Notes under the pieces: model-generated | Seen by the model: the letters and a program-made list of their open reading frames with translations, nothing else | What the model was told of the DNA's origin: nothing | The model's database searches: none | Part shown: piece after piece, positions 12,349 through 23,426 of the stretch | How the letters are laid out: the number at the start of each line of letters is the position of its first letter | How positions within the stretch are numbered: the first letter of the stretch is position 1 | Made by a program: the position numbers and the translations under genes | Assembly (NCBI GenBank): GCA_946800325.1 | Contig: OX326959.1 | Span: 38,430,908 to 38,494,907 of the forward strand | Origin: Luzula sylvatica | Lineage: Eukaryota; Streptophyta; Magnoliopsida; Poales; Juncaceae | Direction of reading: 5' to 3' | DNA: 64,000 nucleotides

Positions 12349-13044
12349 GAATGTGTTAGTCTTCAATCTCGGAATTTTTTGAGGAAAACATGAAAAATAA
12401 AGTATTTTGCTCATTTTAGAGAACTATTTTGGTCTTTTTCAGAAAAAATGATAATTGATATTTTTGAAGGTGTTAGACTTCAGTTTTTGATTTTTTGCAA
12501 AAAATTGGAAAAATTGAAATTTGTATGTGTTAGTCTTCAATCAAGAAATTTTTTGAGAAAATCATGAAAAATGAAGTATTTTGCTCATTTTAGAGAACTA
12601 TTTTGGTCTTTTTTAGAAAAAATGATAATTGATATTTTTGAAGGTGTTAGACTTCAGTTTTTGATTTTATGCAAAAAATAGGAAAAATAGAAATTTGTAT
12701 GTGTTAGTCTTCAATCCCGGAGTTTTTTGAGAAAAACATGAGAAATGAAGTATTTTGCTCATTTTAGAGAACTATTTTGGTCTTTTTTAGAAAAAATTAT
12801 AATTGATATTTTTGAAGGTGTTAGACTTCAGTTTTTGATTTTATGCAAAAAAAAGGAAAAATAGAAATTTGTATGTGTTAGTCTTCAATCACGAAGTTTT
12901 TTGAGAAAAACATTAAAAATGAAGTATTTTGCTCATTTTAGAGAACTATTTTGGACTCTTTTAGAAAAAATTATAATTGATATTTTTTAAGGTGTTAGAC
13001 TTCAGTTTTTGATTTTTTGCAAAAAATATGAAAAATTGAAATTT

Positions 13045-13217
13045 GTATGTGTTAGTCTTCAATCACGGAATTTTTTTAGAAAATCATGAAAAATGAAGTA
13101 TTTTGCTCATTTTAGAGAACTATTTTGGCCTTTTTTAGAAAAATGATAATTGATATTTTTGAAGGTGTTAGACTTCAGGTTTTGATTTTTTGCAAAAAAT
13201 TGGAAAAATTGAAATTT
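13045..13217 (+). repeat. Reference monomer, class D (173 bp), the phase marker
   Basis: Has a CACGGAATTTTTTTAG head, AAAATCATG, GGCCTTTTTTAG, AGAAAAATGATAATTG (one A shorter than other classes, hence 173 bp) and GACTTCAGGTTTTG. Full D copies start at 523, 4697, 13045, 16816, 20992, 23427, 26202, 30551, 35599 and 63110. Copies at 16816, 20992 and 23427 read GACGTCAGG. Confidence 0.9.
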
Positions 13218-13391
13218 GTATGTGTTAGTCTTCAATCACGGAATTTTTTGAGAAAATCATGAAAAATGAAGTATTTTTCTCATTTTAGAGAACTATTTTG
13301 GTCTTTTTTAGAAAAAATGATAATTGATATTTTTGAAGGTGTTAGACTTCAGTTTTTGATTTTTTGCAAAAAATAGGAAAAATTGAAATTT
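13218..13391 (+). repeat. Reference monomer, class E
   Basis: Has CACGGAA, AAAATCATG, TATTTTTCTCATTTTAG (TTTTTC where others have TTTTGC), GGTCTTTTTTAG and AAAAAATAGGAAAAATTG. It follows D, D2 or D'. In the 14-mer domain it reads GGTCTTTTTAAG. In the right domain it reads GACTTTAG. Confidence 0.85.
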
Positions 13392-13565
13392 GTATGTGTT
13401 AGTCTTCAATCACGGAGTTTTTTGAGAAAAACATGAAAAATGAAGTATTTTGCTCATTTTGGAGAACTATTTTGGACCCTTTTAGAAAAGATGATAATTG
13501 ATATTTTTTAAGGTGTTAGACTTCAGTTTTTGATTTTTTGCAAAAAAATGGAAAAATTGAAATTT
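13392..13565 (+). repeat. Reference monomer, class F
   Basis: Has CACGGAG, AAAAACATG, CTCATTTTGGAG, GGACCCTTTTAG, TTTTTTAAGG and AAAAAAATGGAAAAATTG. It follows E in almost every unit. In the 14-mer domain it carries AAAAGATGATAATTG. Confidence 0.88.
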
Positions 13566-13739
13566 GTATGTGTTAGTCTTCAATCACGGAATTTATTGAG
13601 AAAAACATGAAAAATGAAGTATTTTGCTCATTTTAGAGAACTATTTTGGTCTTTTTCAGAAAAAATGATAATTGATATTTTTGAAGGTGTTAGGCTTCAG
13701 TTTTTTAATTTTTGCAAAAAATTGGAAAAATATAAATTT

Positions 13740-13913
13740 GAATGTGTTAGTCTTCAATCACGGAATTTTTTGAGAAAAACATGAAAAATGAAGTATTTTG
13801 CTCATTTTAGAGAACTATTTTGGTCTTTTTCAGAAAAAATGATAATTGATATTTTTGAAGGTGTTAGACTTCAGTTTTTTATTTTTTGCAAAAAATTGGA
13901 AAAATTGAAATTT
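13740..13913 (+). repeat. Reference monomer, class H
   Basis: Like class G (CACGGAA head, AAAAACATG, CTTTTTCAG, TTTTTTATT) but with TTAGACTTCAG instead of TTAGGCTTCAG and a GAAATTTGTATG junction to the next monomer. It nearly always follows G. Some copies (1391, 8176, 11305, 36294, and the last complete monomer) have GCACAAAATTGG in place of GCAAAAAATTGG. Confidence 0.85.
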
Positions 13914-14087
13914 GTATGTGTTAGTCTTCAATCAAGAAATTTTTTGAGAAAATCATGAAAAATGAAGTATTTTGCTCATTTTAGAGAACTATTTTGGTCT
14001 TTTTTAGAAAAAATGATAATTGATATTTTTGAAGGTGTTAGACTTCAGTTTTTGATTTTATGCAAAAAATAGGAAAAATAGAAATTT

Positions 14088-14223
14088 GTATGTGTTAGTC
14101 TTCAATCCCGGAGTTTTTTGAGAAAAACATGAGAAATGAAGTATTTTGCTCATTTTTGATATTTTTGAAGGTGTTAGACTTCAGTTTTTGATTTTATGCA
14201 AAAAATAGGAAAAATAGAAATTT
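14088..14223 (+). repeat. Truncated C monomer (136 bp)
   Basis: GCTCATTTT runs directly into TGATATTTTTGAAGG, so 38 bp of the middle sub-block are missing. No matching deletion is seen elsewhere in the window, so it is a private event not spread by exchange. Confidence 0.92.
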
Positions 14224-15963
14224 GTATGTGTTAGTCTTCAATCCCGGAGTTTTTTGAGAAAAACATGAAAAATGAAGTATTTTGCTCATTTTAGAGAACT
14301 ATTTTGGTCTTTTTTAGAAAAAATGATAATTGATATTTTTGAAGGTGTTAGACTTCAGTTTTTTATTTTTTGCAAAAAATAGGAAAAATAGAAATTTGTA
14401 TGTGTTAGTCTTCAATCACGAAGTTTTTTGAGAAAAACATTAAAAATGAAGTATTTTGCTTATTTTAGAGAACTATTTTGGACTCTTTTAGAAAAAATTA
14501 TAATTGATATTTTTTAAGGTGTTAGACTTCAGTTTTTGTTTTTTTGCAAAAAAATGGAAAAATTAAAATTTGTATGTGTTAGTCTTCAATCACGGAATTT
14601 TTTGAGAAAAACATGAAAAATGAAGTATTTTGCTCATTTTAGAGAACTATTTTGGTCTTTTTCAGAAAAAATGATAATTGATATTTTTGAAGGTGTTAGA
14701 CTTCAGTTTTTTATTTTTTGCAAAGAATTGGAAAAATTGAAATTTGTATGTGTTAGTCTTCAATCACGGAATTTTTTGAGAAAATCATGAAAATTGAAGT
14801 ATTTTGCTCATTTTAGAGAACTATTTTGGTCTTTTTTAGAAAAAATGATAATTGATATTTTTGAAGGTGTTAGACTTCAGTTTTTGATTTTTTGCAAAAA
14901 ATTGGAAAAATAGAAATTTGTATGTGTTAGTCTTCAATCCCGGAGTTTTTTGAGAAAAACATGAAAAATGAAGTATTTTGCTCATTTTAGAGAACTATTT
15001 TGGTCTTTTTTAGAAAAAATGATAATTGATATTTTTGAAGGTGTTAGACTTCAGTTTTTTATTTTTTGCAAAAAATAGGAAAAATAGAAATTTGTATGTG
15101 TTAGTCTTCAATCCCGGAGTTTTTTGAGAAAAACATGAAAAATGAAGTATTTTGCCCATTTTAGAGAACTATTTTGGTCTTTTTTAGAAAAAATGATAAT
15201 TGATATTTTTGAAGGTGTTAGACTTCAGTTTTTGATTTTTTGCAAAAAATTGGAAAAATAGAAATTTGTATGTGTTAGTCTTCAATCCCGGAATTTTTTG
15301 AGAAAAACATTAAAAATGAAGTATTTTGCTCATTTTAGAGAACTATTTTGGACTCTTTTAGAAAAAATTATAATTGATATTTTTTAAGGTGTTAGACTTC
15401 AGTTTTTGATTTTTTGCAAAAAATAGGAAAAATTGAAATTTGTATGTGTTAGTCTTCAATCACGGAATTTTTTGAGAAAATCATGAAAAATGAAGTATTT
15501 TGCTCATTTTAGAGAACTATTTTGGTCTTTTTTAGAAAAAATGATAATTGATATTTTTGAAGGTGTTAGACTTCAGTTTTTGATTTTTTGCAAAAAATAG
15601 GAAAAATAGAAATTTGTATGTGTTAGTCTTCAATCCCGGAGTTTTTTGAGAAAAACATGAAAAATGAAGTATTTTGCTCATTTTAGAGAACTATTTTGGT
15701 CTTTTTTAGAAAAAATGATAATTGATATTTTTGAAGGTGTTAGACTTCAGTTTTTTATTTTTTGCAAAAAATAGGAAAAATAGAAATTTGTATGTGTTAG
15801 TCTTCAATCACGAAGTTTTTTGAGAAAAACATTAAAAATGAAGTATTTTGCTTATTTTAGAGAACTATTTTGGATTCTTTTAGAAAAAATTATAATTGAT
15901 ATTTTTTAAGGTGTTAGACTTCAGTTTTTGTTTTTTTGCAAAAAAATGGAAAAATTAAAATTT

Positions 15964-16641
15964 GTATGTGTTAGTCTTCAATCACGGAATTTTTTGAGAA
16001 AAACATGAAAAATGAAGTATTTTGCTCATTTTAGAGAACTATTCTGGTCATTTTCAGAAAAAATGATAATTGATATTTTTGAAGGTGTTAGACTTCAGTT
16101 TTTTATTTTTTGCAAAGAATTGGAAAAATTGAAATTTGTATGTGTTAGTCTTCAATCACGGAATTTTTTGAGAAAATCATGAAAATTGAAGTATTTTGCT
16201 CATTTTAGAGAACTATTTTGGTCTTTTTTAGAAAAAATGATAATTGATATTTTTGAAGGTGTTAGACTTCAGTTTTTGATTTTTTGCAAAAAATTGGAAT
16301 TTGTATGTGTTAGTCTTCAATCATGGAATTTTTTGAGAAAAACATGAAAAATGAAGTATTTTGCTCATTTTAGAGAACTATTTTGGTCTTTTTCAGAAAA
16401 AATGATAATTGATATTTTTGAAGGTGTTAGACTTCAGTTTTTTATTTTTTGCAAAGAATTGGAAAAATTGAAATTTGTATGTGTTAGTCTTCAATCACGG
16501 AATTTTTTGAGAAAATCATGAAAATTGAAGTATTTTGCTCATTTTAGAGAACTATTTTGGTCTTTTTTAGAAAAAATGATAATTGATATTTTTGAAGGTG
16601 TTAGACTTCAGTTTTTGATTTTTTGCAAAAAATTGAAATTT
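15964..16641 (+). repeat. Local dimer duplication of H*-I*
   Basis: Monomers at 15964 and 16138, then 16303 and 16477, repeat as H*-I* pairs at a 339-bp period. Each I* is 165 bp because nine bases between GCAAAAAATTG and the end are missing. Confidence 0.85.
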
Positions 16642-17685
16642 GTATGTGTTAGTCTTCAATCACGGAATTTTTTGAGAAAAACATGAAAAATGAAGTATTT
16701 TGCTCATTTTAGAGAACTATTTTGGTCTTTTTCAGAAAAAATGATAATTGATATTTTTTAAGGTGTTAGACTTCAGTTTTTTATTTTTTGCTAAAAATTG
16801 GAAAAATTGAAATTTGTATGTGTTAGTCTTCAATCACGGAATTTTTTTAGAAAATCATGAAAAATGAAGTATTTTGCTCATTTTAGAGAACTATTTTGGC
16901 CTTTTTTAGAAAAATGATAATTGATATTTTTGAAGGTGTTAGACGTCAGGTTTTGATTTTTTGCAAAAAATTGGAAAAATTGAAATTTGTATGTGTTAGT
17001 CTTCAATCATGGAATTTTTTGAGAAAATCATGAAAAATGAAGTATTTTTCTCATTTTAGAGAACTATTTTGGTCTTTTTAAGAAAAAATGATAATTGATA
17101 TTTTTGAAGGTGTTAGACTTCAGTTTTTGATTTTTTGCAAAAAATAGGAAAAATTGAAATTTGTATGTGTTAGTCTTCAATCACGGAGTTTTTTGAGAAA
17201 AACATGAAAAATGAAGTATTTTGCTCATTTTGGAGAACTATTTTGGACCCTTTTAGAAAAGATGATAATTGATATTTTTTAAGGTGTTAGACTTCAGTTT
17301 TTGATTTTTTGCAAAAAAATGGAAAAATTGAAATTTGTATGTGTTAGTCTTCAATCACGGAATTTTTTGAGAAAAAAATTGAAAAATGAAGTATTTTGCT
17401 CATTTTAGAGAACTATTTTGGTCTTTTTCAGAAAAAATGATAATTGATATTTTTTAAGGTGTTAGGCTTCAGTTTTTTATTTTTTGCAAAAAATTGGAAA
17501 AATTGAAATTTGAATGTGTTAGTCTTCAATCACGGAATTTTTTGAGAAAAACATGAAAAATGAAGTATTTTGCTCATTTTAGAGAACTATTTTGGTCTTT
17601 TTCAGAAAAAATGATAATTGATATTTTTTAAGGTGTTAGACTTCAGTTTTTTATTTTTTGCAAAAAATTGGAAAAATTGAAATTT

Positions 17686-17859
17686 GTATGTGTTAGTCTT
17701 CAATCACGGAATTTTTTGAGAAAATCATGAAAAATGAAGTATTTTGCTCATTTTAGAGAACTATTTTGGTCTTTTTTAGAAAAAATGATAATTGATATTT
17801 TTGAAGGTGTTAGACTTCAGTTTTTGATTTTTTGCAAAAAATTGGAAAAATTGAAATTT
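17686..17859 (+). repeat. Reference monomer, class I
   Basis: Has a CACGGAA head, AAAATCATG (T in place of A at the fifth position of the A-run), GGTCTTTTTTAG, TTGATTTTTTGC and AAAAAATTGGAAAAATTG. It follows H in most units. A derived form, I*, has ATGAAAATTGAAG. Confidence 0.85.
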
Positions 17860-18381
17860 GTATGTGTTAGTCTTCAATCAAGGAATTTTTTGAGAAAATC
17901 ATGAAAAATGAAGTATTTTGCTCATTTTAGAGAACTATTTTGGTCTTTTTTAGAAAAAATGATAATTGATATTTTTGAAGGTGTTAGACTGCAGTTTTTG
18001 ATTTTATGCAAAAAATAGGAAAAATAGAAATTTGTATGTGTTAGTCTTCAATCCCGGAGTTTTTTGAGTAAAACATGAAAAATGAAGTATTTTGCTCATT
18101 TTAGAGAACTATTTTGGTCTTTTTTAGAAAAAATGATAATTGATATTTTTGAAGGTGTTAGACTTCAGTTTTTTATTTTTTGCAAAAAATAGGAAAAATA
18201 GAAATTTGTATGTGTTAGTCTTCAATCACGAAGTTTTTTGAGAAAAACATTAAAAATGAAGTATTTTACTCATTTTAGAGAACTATTTTGGACTCTTTTA
18301 GAAAAAATTATAATTGATATTTTTTAAGGTGTTAGACTTCAATTTTTGTTTTTTTGCAAAAAAATGGAAAAATTAAAATTT

Positions 18382-18555
18382 GTATGTGTTAGTCTTCAAT
18401 CACGGAATTTTTTGAGAAAAACATGAAAAATGAAGTATTTTGCTCATTTTAGAGAACTATTCTGGTCTTTTTCAGAAAAAATGATAATTGATATTTTTGA
18501 AGGTGTTAGACTTCAGTTTTTTATTTTTTGCAAAGAATTGGAAAAATTGAAATTT
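18382..18555 (+). repeat. Reference monomer, class H*
   Basis: An H-like monomer marked by GCAAAGAATTGG. Copies occur at 14572, 15964, 16303, 18382, 20122 (with an A-type CAAGG head) and further right to about 29.8 kb. Two copies, here and near 22.56 kb, also share ATTCTGGTC, which links those two 14-mer units; a third at 15964 has ATTCTGGTCA. Confidence 0.85.
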
Positions 18556-18729
18556 GTATGTGTTAGTCTTCAATCACGGAATTTTTTGAGAAAATCATGA
18601 AAATTGAAGTATTTTGCTCATTTTAGAGAACTATTTTGGTCTTTTTTAGAAAAAATGATAATTGATATTTTTGAAGGTGTTAGACTTCAGTTTTTGATTT
18701 TTTGCAAAAAATTGGAAAAATAGAAATTT
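18556..18729 (+). repeat. Reference monomer, class I*
   Basis: An I-like monomer with ATGAAAATTGAAG. It normally follows H* and ends TTGGAAAAATAG. In the right domain the same class follows H. Confidence 0.85.
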
Positions 18730-18903
18730 GTATGTGTTAGTCTTCAATCCCGGAGTTTTTTGAGAAAATCATGAAAAATGAAGTATTTTGCTCATTTTAG
18801 AGAACTATTTTGGTCTTTTTTAGAAGAAATGATAATTGATATTTTTGAAGGTGTTAGACTTCAGTTTTTGATTTTATGCAAAAAATAGGAAAAATAGAAA
18901 TTT
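18730..18903 (+). repeat. Reference monomer, class Q
   Basis: Has a CCCGGAG head combined with AAAATCATG, TAGAAGAAATG and TTGATTTTATGC. TAGAAGAAATG occurs at 18821, 20561, 22996, 25771 and 30120. Those spacings are 1740, 2435, 2775 and 4349 bp, equal to 10, 14, 16 and 25 monomers. Right-domain homologues lack the G and read TAGAAAAAATG. Confidence 0.88.
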
Positions 18904-19077
18904 GTATGTGTTAGTCTTCAATGCCGGAGTTTTTTGTGAAAAACATGAAAAATGAAGTATTTTGCCCATTTTAGAGAACTATTTTGGTCTTTTTTAGAAA
19001 AAATGATAATTGATATTTTTGAAGGTGTTAGACTTCAGTTTTTGATTTTATGCAAAAAATAGGAAAAATAGAAATTT
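18904..19077 (+). repeat. Reference monomer, class P
   Basis: Has TCAATGCCGGAG, AAAAACATG, TTGCCCATTTTAG, GGTCTTTTTTAG and TTTTATGC. Right-domain copies end CAGTTTATGATT or TTTTTTGTAAAAAAATAG, the latter adding one base. It precedes a K monomer. Confidence 0.85.
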
Positions 19078-19251
19078 GTATGTGTTAGTCTTCAATCCCG
19101 GAGTTTTTTGAGAAAAACATTAAAAATGAAGTATTTTGCTCATTTTAGAGAACTATTTTGGACTCTTTTAGAAAAAATTATAATTGATATTTTTTAAGGT
19201 GTTAGACTTCAGTTTTTGATTTTTTGCAAAAAATAGGAAAAATTGAAATTT
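19078..19251 (+). repeat. Reference monomer, class K3
   Basis: A K-type body (ACATTAAAAATG, GGACTC, ATTATAATTG, TTTTTTAAGG) with a CCCGGAG head and TTGCTCATTTT rather than TTGCTTATTTT. It closes each 14-mer and many 10-mer HOR units just before D or D'. Confidence 0.8.
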
Positions 19252-20991
19252 GTATGTGTTAGTCTTCAATCACGGAATTTTTTGAGAAAATCATGAAAAA
19301 TGAAGTATTTTTCTCATTTTAGAGAACTATTTTGGTCTTTTTAAGAAAAAATGATAATTGATATTTTTGAAGGTGTTAGACTTCAGTTTTTGATTTTTTG
19401 CAAAAAATAGGAAAAATTGAAATTTGTATGTGTTAGTCTTCAATCACGGAGTTTTTTGAGAAAAACATGAAAAATGAAGTATTTTGCTCATTTTGGAGAA
19501 CTATTTTGGACCCTTTTAGAAAAGATGATAATTGATATTTTTTAAGGTGTTAGACTTCAGTTTTTGATTTTTTGCAAAAAAATGGAAAAATTGAAATTTG
19601 TATGTGTTAGTCTTCAATCACGGAATTTTTTGAGAAAAACATGAAAAATGAAGTATTTTGCTCATTTTAGAGAACTATTTTGGTCTTTTTCAGAAAAAAT
19701 GATAATTGATATTTTTTAAGGTGTTAGGCTTCAGTTTTTTATTTTTTGCAAAAAATTGGAAAAATTGAAATTTGAATGTGTTAGTCTTCAATCACGGAAT
19801 TTTTTGAGAAAAACATGAAAAATGAAGTATTTTGCTCATTTTAGAGAACTATTTTGGTCTTTTTCAGAAAAAATGATAATTGATATTTTTTAAGGTGTTA
19901 GACTTCAGTTTTTTATTTTTTGCAAAAAATTGGAAAAATTGAAATTTGTATGTGTTAGTCTTCAATCACGGAATTTTTTGAGAAAATCATGAAAAATGAA
20001 GTATTTTGCTCATTTTAGAGAACTATTTTGGTCTTTTTTAGAAAAAATGATAATTGATATTTTTGAAGGTGTTAGACTTCAGTTTTTGATTTTTTGCAAA
20101 AAATTGGAAAAATTGAAATTTGTATGTGTTAGTCTTCAATCAAGGAATTTTTTGAGAAAAACATGAAAAATGAAGTATTTTGCTCATTTTAGAGAACTAT
20201 TTTGGTCTTTTTCAGAAAAAATGATAATTGATATTTTTGAAGGTGTTAGACTTCAGTTTTTTATTTTTTGCAAAGAATTGGAAAAATTGAAATTTGTATG
20301 TGTTAGTCTTCAATCACGGAATTTTTTGAGAAAATCATGAAAATTGAAGTATTTTGCTCATTTTAGAGAACTATTTTGGTCTTTTTTAGAAAAAATGATA
20401 ATTGATATTTTTGAAGGTGTTAGACTTCAGTTTTTGATTTTTTGCAAAAAATTGGAAAAATAGAAATTTGTATGTGTTAGTCTTCAATCCCGGAGTTTTT
20501 TGAGAAAATCATGAAAAATGAAGTATTTTGCTCATTTTAGAGAACTATTTTGGTCTTTTTTAGAAGAAATGATAATTGATATTTTTGAAGGTGTTAGACT
20601 TCAGTTTTTGATTTTATGCAAAAAATAGGAAAAATAGAAATTTGTATGTGTTAGTCTTCAATGCCGGAGTTTTTTGAGAAAAACATGAAAAATGAAGTAT
20701 TTTGCCCATTTTAGAGAACTATTTTGGTCTTTTTTAGAAAAAATGATAATTGATATTTTTGAAGGTGTTAGACTTCAGTTTTTGATTTTATGCAAAAAAT
20801 AGGAAAAATAGAAATTTGTATGTGTTAGTCTTCAATCCCGGAGTTTTTTGAGAAAAACATTAAAAATGAAGTATTTTGCTCATTTTAGAGAACTATTTTG
20901 GACTCTTTTAGAAAAAATTATAATTGATATTTTTTAAGGTGTTAGACTTCAGTTTTTGATTTTTTGCAAAAAATAGGAAAAATTGAAATTT
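19252..20991 (+). repeat. 14-mer HOR unit, copy 2, reduced to 10 monomers
   Basis: Order: E, F, G, H, I, A/H* chimera, I*, Q, P, K3. Length is exactly 10 x 174. D is missing between K3 and E. The A head (CAAGG) is fused to an H* tail, which removes A-tail, B and K. Two deletions, or exchange with another variant, explain it. Confidence 0.88.
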
Positions 20992-23426
20992 GTATGTGTT
21001 AGTCTTCAATCACGGAATTTTTTTAGAAAATCATGAAAAATGAAGTATTTTGCTCATTTTAGAGAACTATTTTGGCCTTTTTTAGAAAAATGATAATTGA
21101 TATTTTTGAAGGTGTTAGACGTCAGGTTTTGATTTTTTGCAAAAAATTGGAAAAATTGAAATTTGTATGTGTTAGTCTTCAATCACGGAATTTTTTGAGA
21201 AAATCATGAAAAATGAAGTATTTTTCTCATTTTAGAGAACTATTTTGGTCTTTTTAAGAAAAAATGATAATTGATATTTTTGAAGGTGTTAGACTTCAGT
21301 TTTTGATTTTTTGCAAAAAATAGGAAAAATTGAAATTTGTATGTGTTAGTCTTCAATCACGGAGTTTTTTGAGAAAAACATGAAAAATGAAGTATTTTGC
21401 TCATTTTGGAGAACTATTTTGGACCCTTTTAGAAAAGATGATAATTGATATTTTTTAAGGTGTTAGACTTCAGTTTTTGATTTTTTGCAAAAAAATGGAA
21501 AAATTGAAATTTGTATGTGTTAGTCTTCAATCACGGAATTTTTTGAGAAAAACATGAAAAATGAAGTATTTTGCTCATTTTAGAGAACTATTTTGGTCTT
21601 TTTCAGAAAAAATGATAATTGATATTTTTTAAGGTGTTAGGCTTCAGTTTTTTATTTTTTGCAAAAAATTGGAAAAATTGAAATTTGAATGTGTTAGTCT
21701 TCAATCACGGAATTTTTTGAGAAAAACATGAAAAATGAAGTATTTTGCTCATTTTAGAGAACTATTTTGGTCTTTTTCAGAAAAAATGATAATTGATATT
21801 TTTTAAGGTGTTAGACTTCAGTTTTTTATTTTTTGCAAAAAATTGGAAAAATTGAAATTTGTATGTGTTAGTCTTCAATCACGGAATTTTTTGAGAAAAT
21901 CATGAAAAATGAAGTATTTTGCTCATTTTAGAGAACTATTTTGGTCTTTTTTAGAAAAAATGATAATTGATATTTTTGAAGATGTTAGACTTCAGTTTTT
22001 GATTTTTTGCAAAAAATTGGAAAAATTGAAATTTGTATGTGTTAGTCTTCAATCAAGGAATTTTTTGAGAAAATCATGAAAAATGAAGTATTTTGCTCAT
22101 TTTAGAGAACTATTTTGGTCTTTTTTAGAAAAAATGATAATTGATATTTTTGAAGGTGTTAGACTTCAGTTTTTGATTTTATGCAAAAAATAGGAAAAAT
22201 AGAAATTTGTATGTGTTAGTCTTCAATCCCGGAGTTTTTTGAGTAAAACATGAAAAATGAAGTATTTTGCTCATTTTAGAGAACTATTTTGGTTTTTTTT
22301 AGAAAAAATGATAATTGATATTTTTGAAGGTGTTAGACTTCAGTTTTTTATTTTTTGCAAAAAATAGGAAAAATAGAAATTTGTATGTGTTAGTCTTCAA
22401 TCACGAAGTTTTTTGAGAAAAACATTAAAAATGAAGTATTTTGCTCATTTTAGAGAACTATTTTGGACTCTTTTAGAAAAAATTATAATTGATATTTTTT
22501 AAGGTGTTAGACTTCAATTTTTGTTTTTTTGCAAAAAAATGGAAAAATTAAAATTTGTATGTGTTAGTCTTCAATCACGGAATTTTTTGAGAAAAACATG
22601 AAAAATGAAGTATTTTGCTCATTTTAGAGAACTATTCTGGTCTTTTTCAGAAAAAATGATAATTGATATTTTTGAAGGTGTTAGACTTCAGTTTTTTATT
22701 TTTTGCAAAGAATTGGAAAAATTGAAATTTGTATGTGTTAGTCTTCAATCACGGAATTTTTTGAGAAAATCATGAAAATTGAAGTATTTTGCTCATTTTA
22801 GAGAACTATTTTGGTCTTTTTTAGAAAAAATGATAATTGATATTTTTGAAGGTGTTAGACTTCAGTTTTTGATTTTTTGCAAAAAATTGGAAAAATAGAA
22901 ATTTGTATGTGTTAGTCTTCAATCCCGGAGTTTTTTGAGAAAATCATGAAAAATGAAGTATTTTGCTCATTTTAGAGAACTATTTTGGTCTTTTTTAGAA
23001 GAAATGATAATTGATATTTTTGAAGGTGTTAGACTTCAGTTTTTGATTTTATGCAAAAAATAGGAAAAATATTAATTTGTATGTGTTAGTCTTCAATGCC
23101 GGAGTTTTTTGAGAAAAACATGAAAAATGAAGTATTTTGCCCATTTTAGAGAACTATTTTGGTCTTTTTTAGAAAAAATGATAATTGATATTTTTGAAGG
23201 TGTTAGACTTCAGTTTTTGATTTTATGCAAAAAATAGGAAAAATAGAAATTTGTATGTGTTAGTCTTCAATCCCGGAGTTTTTTGAGAAAAACATTAAAA
23301 ATGAAGTATTTTGCTCATTTTAGAGAACTATTTTGGACTCTTTTAGAAAAAATTATAATTGATATTTTTTAAGGTGTTAGACTTCAGTTTTTGATTTTTT
23401 GCAAAAAATAGGAAAAATTGAAATTT
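20992..23426 (+). repeat. 14-mer HOR unit, copy 3
   Basis: Same 14-monomer order as 16816-19251 and the same private variants (GACGTCAGG, GAGTAAAAC, ATTCTGG). Length is 2435 bp, which is 14 x 174 minus the one base missing in D. Confidence 0.92.

Larger units (their letters stand above)
10437..13044 (+). repeat. 15-mer HOR unit, 2608 bp
   Basis: Order: K/D, D2, E, F, G, H, I, A, C, K1, G', H, A, C, K2. This is the cleanest copy of the older 15-mer. Its length equals the 1-to-2609 offset. The A monomer at 11653 carries GAACAATTTT and C at 11827 carries TATTTTTCTC. Confidence 0.85.
13045..16815 (+). repeat. HOR unit of 22 monomers with deletions
   Basis: Order: D, E, F, G, H, A, C (deleted), B, K1, H*, I*, B, B, K3-like, I/B, B, K1, H*, I* (9-bp deletion), H*, I* (9-bp deletion), H. 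Length is 3771 bp, which is 22 x 174 minus 57. The deletions of 38, 9 and 9 bp plus the short D account exactly for the 57. H* and I* first appear here. Confidence 0.82.
16816..19251 (+). repeat. 14-mer HOR unit, copy 1
   Basis: Order: D, E, F, G, H, I, A, B, K, H*, I*, Q, P, K3. Diagnostic variants are GACGTCAGG in D, GGTCTTTTTAAG in E, AAAAGATG in F, GAGTAAAAC in B and ATTCTGG in H*. A net +1 in G (GAGAAAAAAATTG) offsets the short D. Confidence 0.9.
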
